A stretch of 64,000 bases of DNA from UBA3824 sp017541145 (lineage in GTDB: Bacteria > Bacteroidota > Bacteroidia > Bacteroidales > UBA3824), in the NCBI GenBank assembly GCA_947168365.1, contig CAMVLO010000010.1:20073-84072 (forward strand). Direction: 5' to 3'. Made by a program: the position numbers and the translations under genes. Positions 62,290 to 64,000 of this stretch are shown here, one piece after another. Numbering within the stretch: the stretch's first letter is position 1; each line of letters opens with the position of its first letter. The notes under the pieces are model-generated. The model did no database searches and was not told where the DNA came from. It worked only from the letters and a program-made list of their open reading frames with translations.

Positions 62290-64000
62290 ATGAAAAAGCT
62301 AAAACTCAGTGTAAAATCCAAATTCAATCTTATATTGATAGCGTCATTATTGCCGTTTGCAATAGTGAGTACAATTTTTGCGTATCTGCTATCACAAAAT
62401 AAGTCTTACGAAACTTACGAAGAGAGTGTATCGGAGATTAAATTATCGTATTTGAGATTAAAAGAATACGAACAGTCGTTTCTTTTGAATTATCCAAACG
62501 ATAATGTATTCTTCAAAACTACTGAAAATGAGTATTTAAGGAAATTTGAACTGGAAAGCAAACAACTTGATAAAGATCTTGATGTATTGCTCAATAACCC
62601 AACTACACAACAATTGGATTTGAGCGACAAGATTTATATGCTCAAGGAAAATGCCGACAGTTACGAAGATTTGTTGAAAAGCATTTCTTCCAAAATTTAC
62701 CAACGCGGTAGTTTTCAAACCGGTATCATAGGCGAAATTGAAAGAAGTTACGCTAACGCAGTTTCGCAAAATTCTTTGGATTTGTCGGTATTGGCTTCGT
62801 TGAAAGAAATGGAAGTACAATATCTCAGTCGTAAAGACAAAACTTATTACGACAAATTTATTTCATTGTATACACATTTTATGGGAGCAGCTCCGGGTAA
62901 TGTGGACGATGTTGACATCACAATTACTACAGACTCGCTTCTCATTGACTCTGTTGCTCATGCCGTTGTAAATGCTACTCACAACGATGTGTTGAAAAAT
63001 GCCGACAAACTGAAACCGGTAAACGACCTCAAAAGATATTTTACAGCTCTTATAAAAATCGATAAGGAAATCGGTTTCAACCGTGAAGAAGGTCTTTTGT
63101 TTGACATCCAAGTTGAAAAAGCAAAACTTGACGATATTAATTCTATCATAAAATCAGTACAAGATGTTAAAACCGATTCTATGAATTTAACCAGAAATTT
63201 TTTCATCGGATTGGTTATAATACTGATTTTGGGATTGATAATTGCGCATATCAAGATTTCTAAAACAATAAGCGTAGGCATCGAAAAAATCGGCGGTTAC
63301 CTTATTCAACTCTCCAAAGGTATTTTGCCTGACAAGGAAATTCCGGCGGACGGCAACGACGAACTTTCGGAAATGGCTGAAAACTTAAACAAATTTGCTC
63401 GCGGATTGAAACAAACAACTGAATTTGCAAGTTCTATCGGTGCAGGAAATTTGGATACTGAATTCAAACCGTTGTCAGAAAACGATATTCTTGGTAACTC
63501 GTTGTTGGAGATGCGTAGCAACCTTTACAAATCTCAACAGGAAGACGAAAAACGTCAGCACGAAGATGATTTGCGTAAATGGTCAAATGAAGGTTTGACT
63601 CAGTTCTCTGAAATTCTCCGTCAAAGTACAAGTAATATTTCGGAATTGTCAAACAACGTTTTGAAAAGCTTGATTCACTTCTTGAATGCAAATCAAGGCG
63701 GTTTGTTTCTTTACAACGATTCCAACAAAGATGATATTCACTTGGAACTTGAAGCATCTTACGCTTACAATCAAGAACGTAAAAAGAAAAAGAAAATATA
63801 TCTCGGCGAAGGTCTTATCGGTACATGTGCGATTGAAAAATCTTACGTTTACCTAACTGACTTGCCGGACGATTATTTAACAATTACCTCAGGATTGGGC
63901 GGCAGCAATCCGTCAAGCCTTTTGATTATGCCGCTGAAAGTGGAAGATCAAATTTTCGGCGTGTTGGAAATTGCATCGTTCAGAAAAATGGAACGTCACG
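62290..64000 (+). CDS. Membrane sensor with helical periplasmic domain, HAMP-like linker and GAF, 3' part off the window
   Basis: 570 codons are present from the ATG at 62290; the frame is open to the edge. TM1 is at about 13-33 (FNLILIASLLPFAIVSTIFA), a helical extracytoplasmic domain at about 35-300, TM2 at about 302-322 (NFFIGLVIILILGLIIAHI), a HAMP-like linker, then a second short repeat of the linker type (ASSIGAGNLDTEFKPL) and a GAF domain from about 440 onwards (NQGGLFLYNDSNKDDIHLEL, YLTDLPDDYLTITSGLGGSN). It is a paralogue of the sensor at 10976-13552 and shares the GAF with the SpoIIE phosphatase at 8265-10901. The missing part probably contains PAS and perhaps a SpoIIE domain. Confidence 0.85.
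   Translation, partial: MKKLKLSVKSKFNLILIASLLPFAIVSTIFAYLLSQNKSYETYEESVSEIKLSYLRLKEYEQSFLLNYPNDNVFFKTTENEYLRKFELESKQLDKDLDVLLNNPTTQQLDLSDKIYMLKENADSYEDLLKSISSKIYQRGSFQTGIIGEIERSYANAVSQNSLDLSVLASLKEMEVQYLSRKDKTYYDKFISLYTHFMGAAPGNVDDVDITITTDSLLIDSVAHAVVNATHNDVLKNADKLKPVNDLKRYFTALIKIDKEIGFNREEGLLFDIQVEKAKLDDINSIIKSVQDVKTDSMNLTRNFFIGLVIILILGLIIAHIKISKTISVGIEKIGGYLIQLSKGILPDKEIPADGNDELSEMAENLNKFARGLKQTTEFASSIGAGNLDTEFKPLSENDILGNSLLEMRSNLYKSQQEDEKRQHEDDLRKWSNEGLTQFSEILRQSTSNISELSNNVLKSLIHFLNANQGGLFLYNDSNKDDIHLELEASYAYNQERKKKKKIYLGEGLIGTCAIEKSYVYLTDLPDDYLTITSGLGGSNPSSLLIMPLKVEDQIFGVLEIASFRKMERH

Overview
The window is a low-GC chromosomal segment from a member of the Bacteroidota, most likely order Bacteroidales. 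Evidence: two SusC-type TonB-dependent receptors, one with a SusD partner, a hybrid two-component regulator, type IX secretion (T9SS) sorting domains and a PorP/SprF protein, the block DUF6089-uppS-bamA-ompH-ompH-murI, and promoters matching the Bacteroidetes pattern (TTTG, about 19 bp, TAnnTTTG). No phage, integrase, IS element or CRISPR array was seen. One tRNA is present (Ser-GGA). The first and last genes are cut by the window edges.

Layout. 1-1447: 5' part of a SusC receptor (minus strand). 2037-13552: minus-strand signalling cluster with a 4-helix/GAF/PAS sensor, a GAF-PAS-PAS-SpoIIE phosphatase (SiaA-like), a SiaB-type kinase, a SiaC-type phosphoprotein with Thr68 retained, a TerB/FHA-like ABCG transporter, a lipoprotein and a secreted protein. 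13871-14731: orphan CheR methyltransferase, divergent. 14782-19651: surface/secretion cluster with a type-B T9SS cargo, a PorP/SprF-OmpA fusion, a type-A T9SS protein and a tail-fibre-like protein with an S74 chaperone domain. 19673-23105: tadA, aspS, a small unknown protein and an MBL hydrolase. 23510-24814: a DUF4143-type AAA ATPase flanked on both sides by different tandem dyad repeats. 25390-41879: a polysaccharide utilisation locus (PUL) with GH35, two GH30, SusD, SusC, a surface glycan-binding protein and a divergent hybrid two-component regulator (HTCS). 41945-50841: ECF sigma factor with a membrane PKD/gliding-C-terminal partner, murI, the outer-membrane biogenesis block and an SGNH hydrolase. 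51000-53496: ExbB/ExbD energising complex. 53594-57144: tRNA-Ser, fabD and a GH2 lipoprotein. 57330-62128: TerB-like protein, two DUF4230 proteins, an Rpn/PD-(D/E)XK protein with a heptad-repeat tail, and manA with face-to-face promoters. 62290-64000: 5' part of another 4-helix/HAMP/GAF sensor.

How it works together. The PUL is the clearest system. A 32-bp box built from two 10-bp direct repeats 22 bp apart occurs upstream of the SGBP-susCD-GH30-GH30 operon and again upstream of GH35. Both copies are in the same orientation and exactly 28 bp from a TAnnTTTG element, so they are likely binding sites of the divergent HTCS. Three gaps inside the operon each carry a hairpin with the same AACCACGGAA/TTCCGTGGTT stem. 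The most novel-looking assembly is the Sia-type partner-switch cluster, which appears to couple intracellular sensing (GAF/PAS) to an ABCG transporter and two exported proteins. A second GAF sensor lies at the right edge. All functional calls rest on motif recognition by eye; no database search was run.
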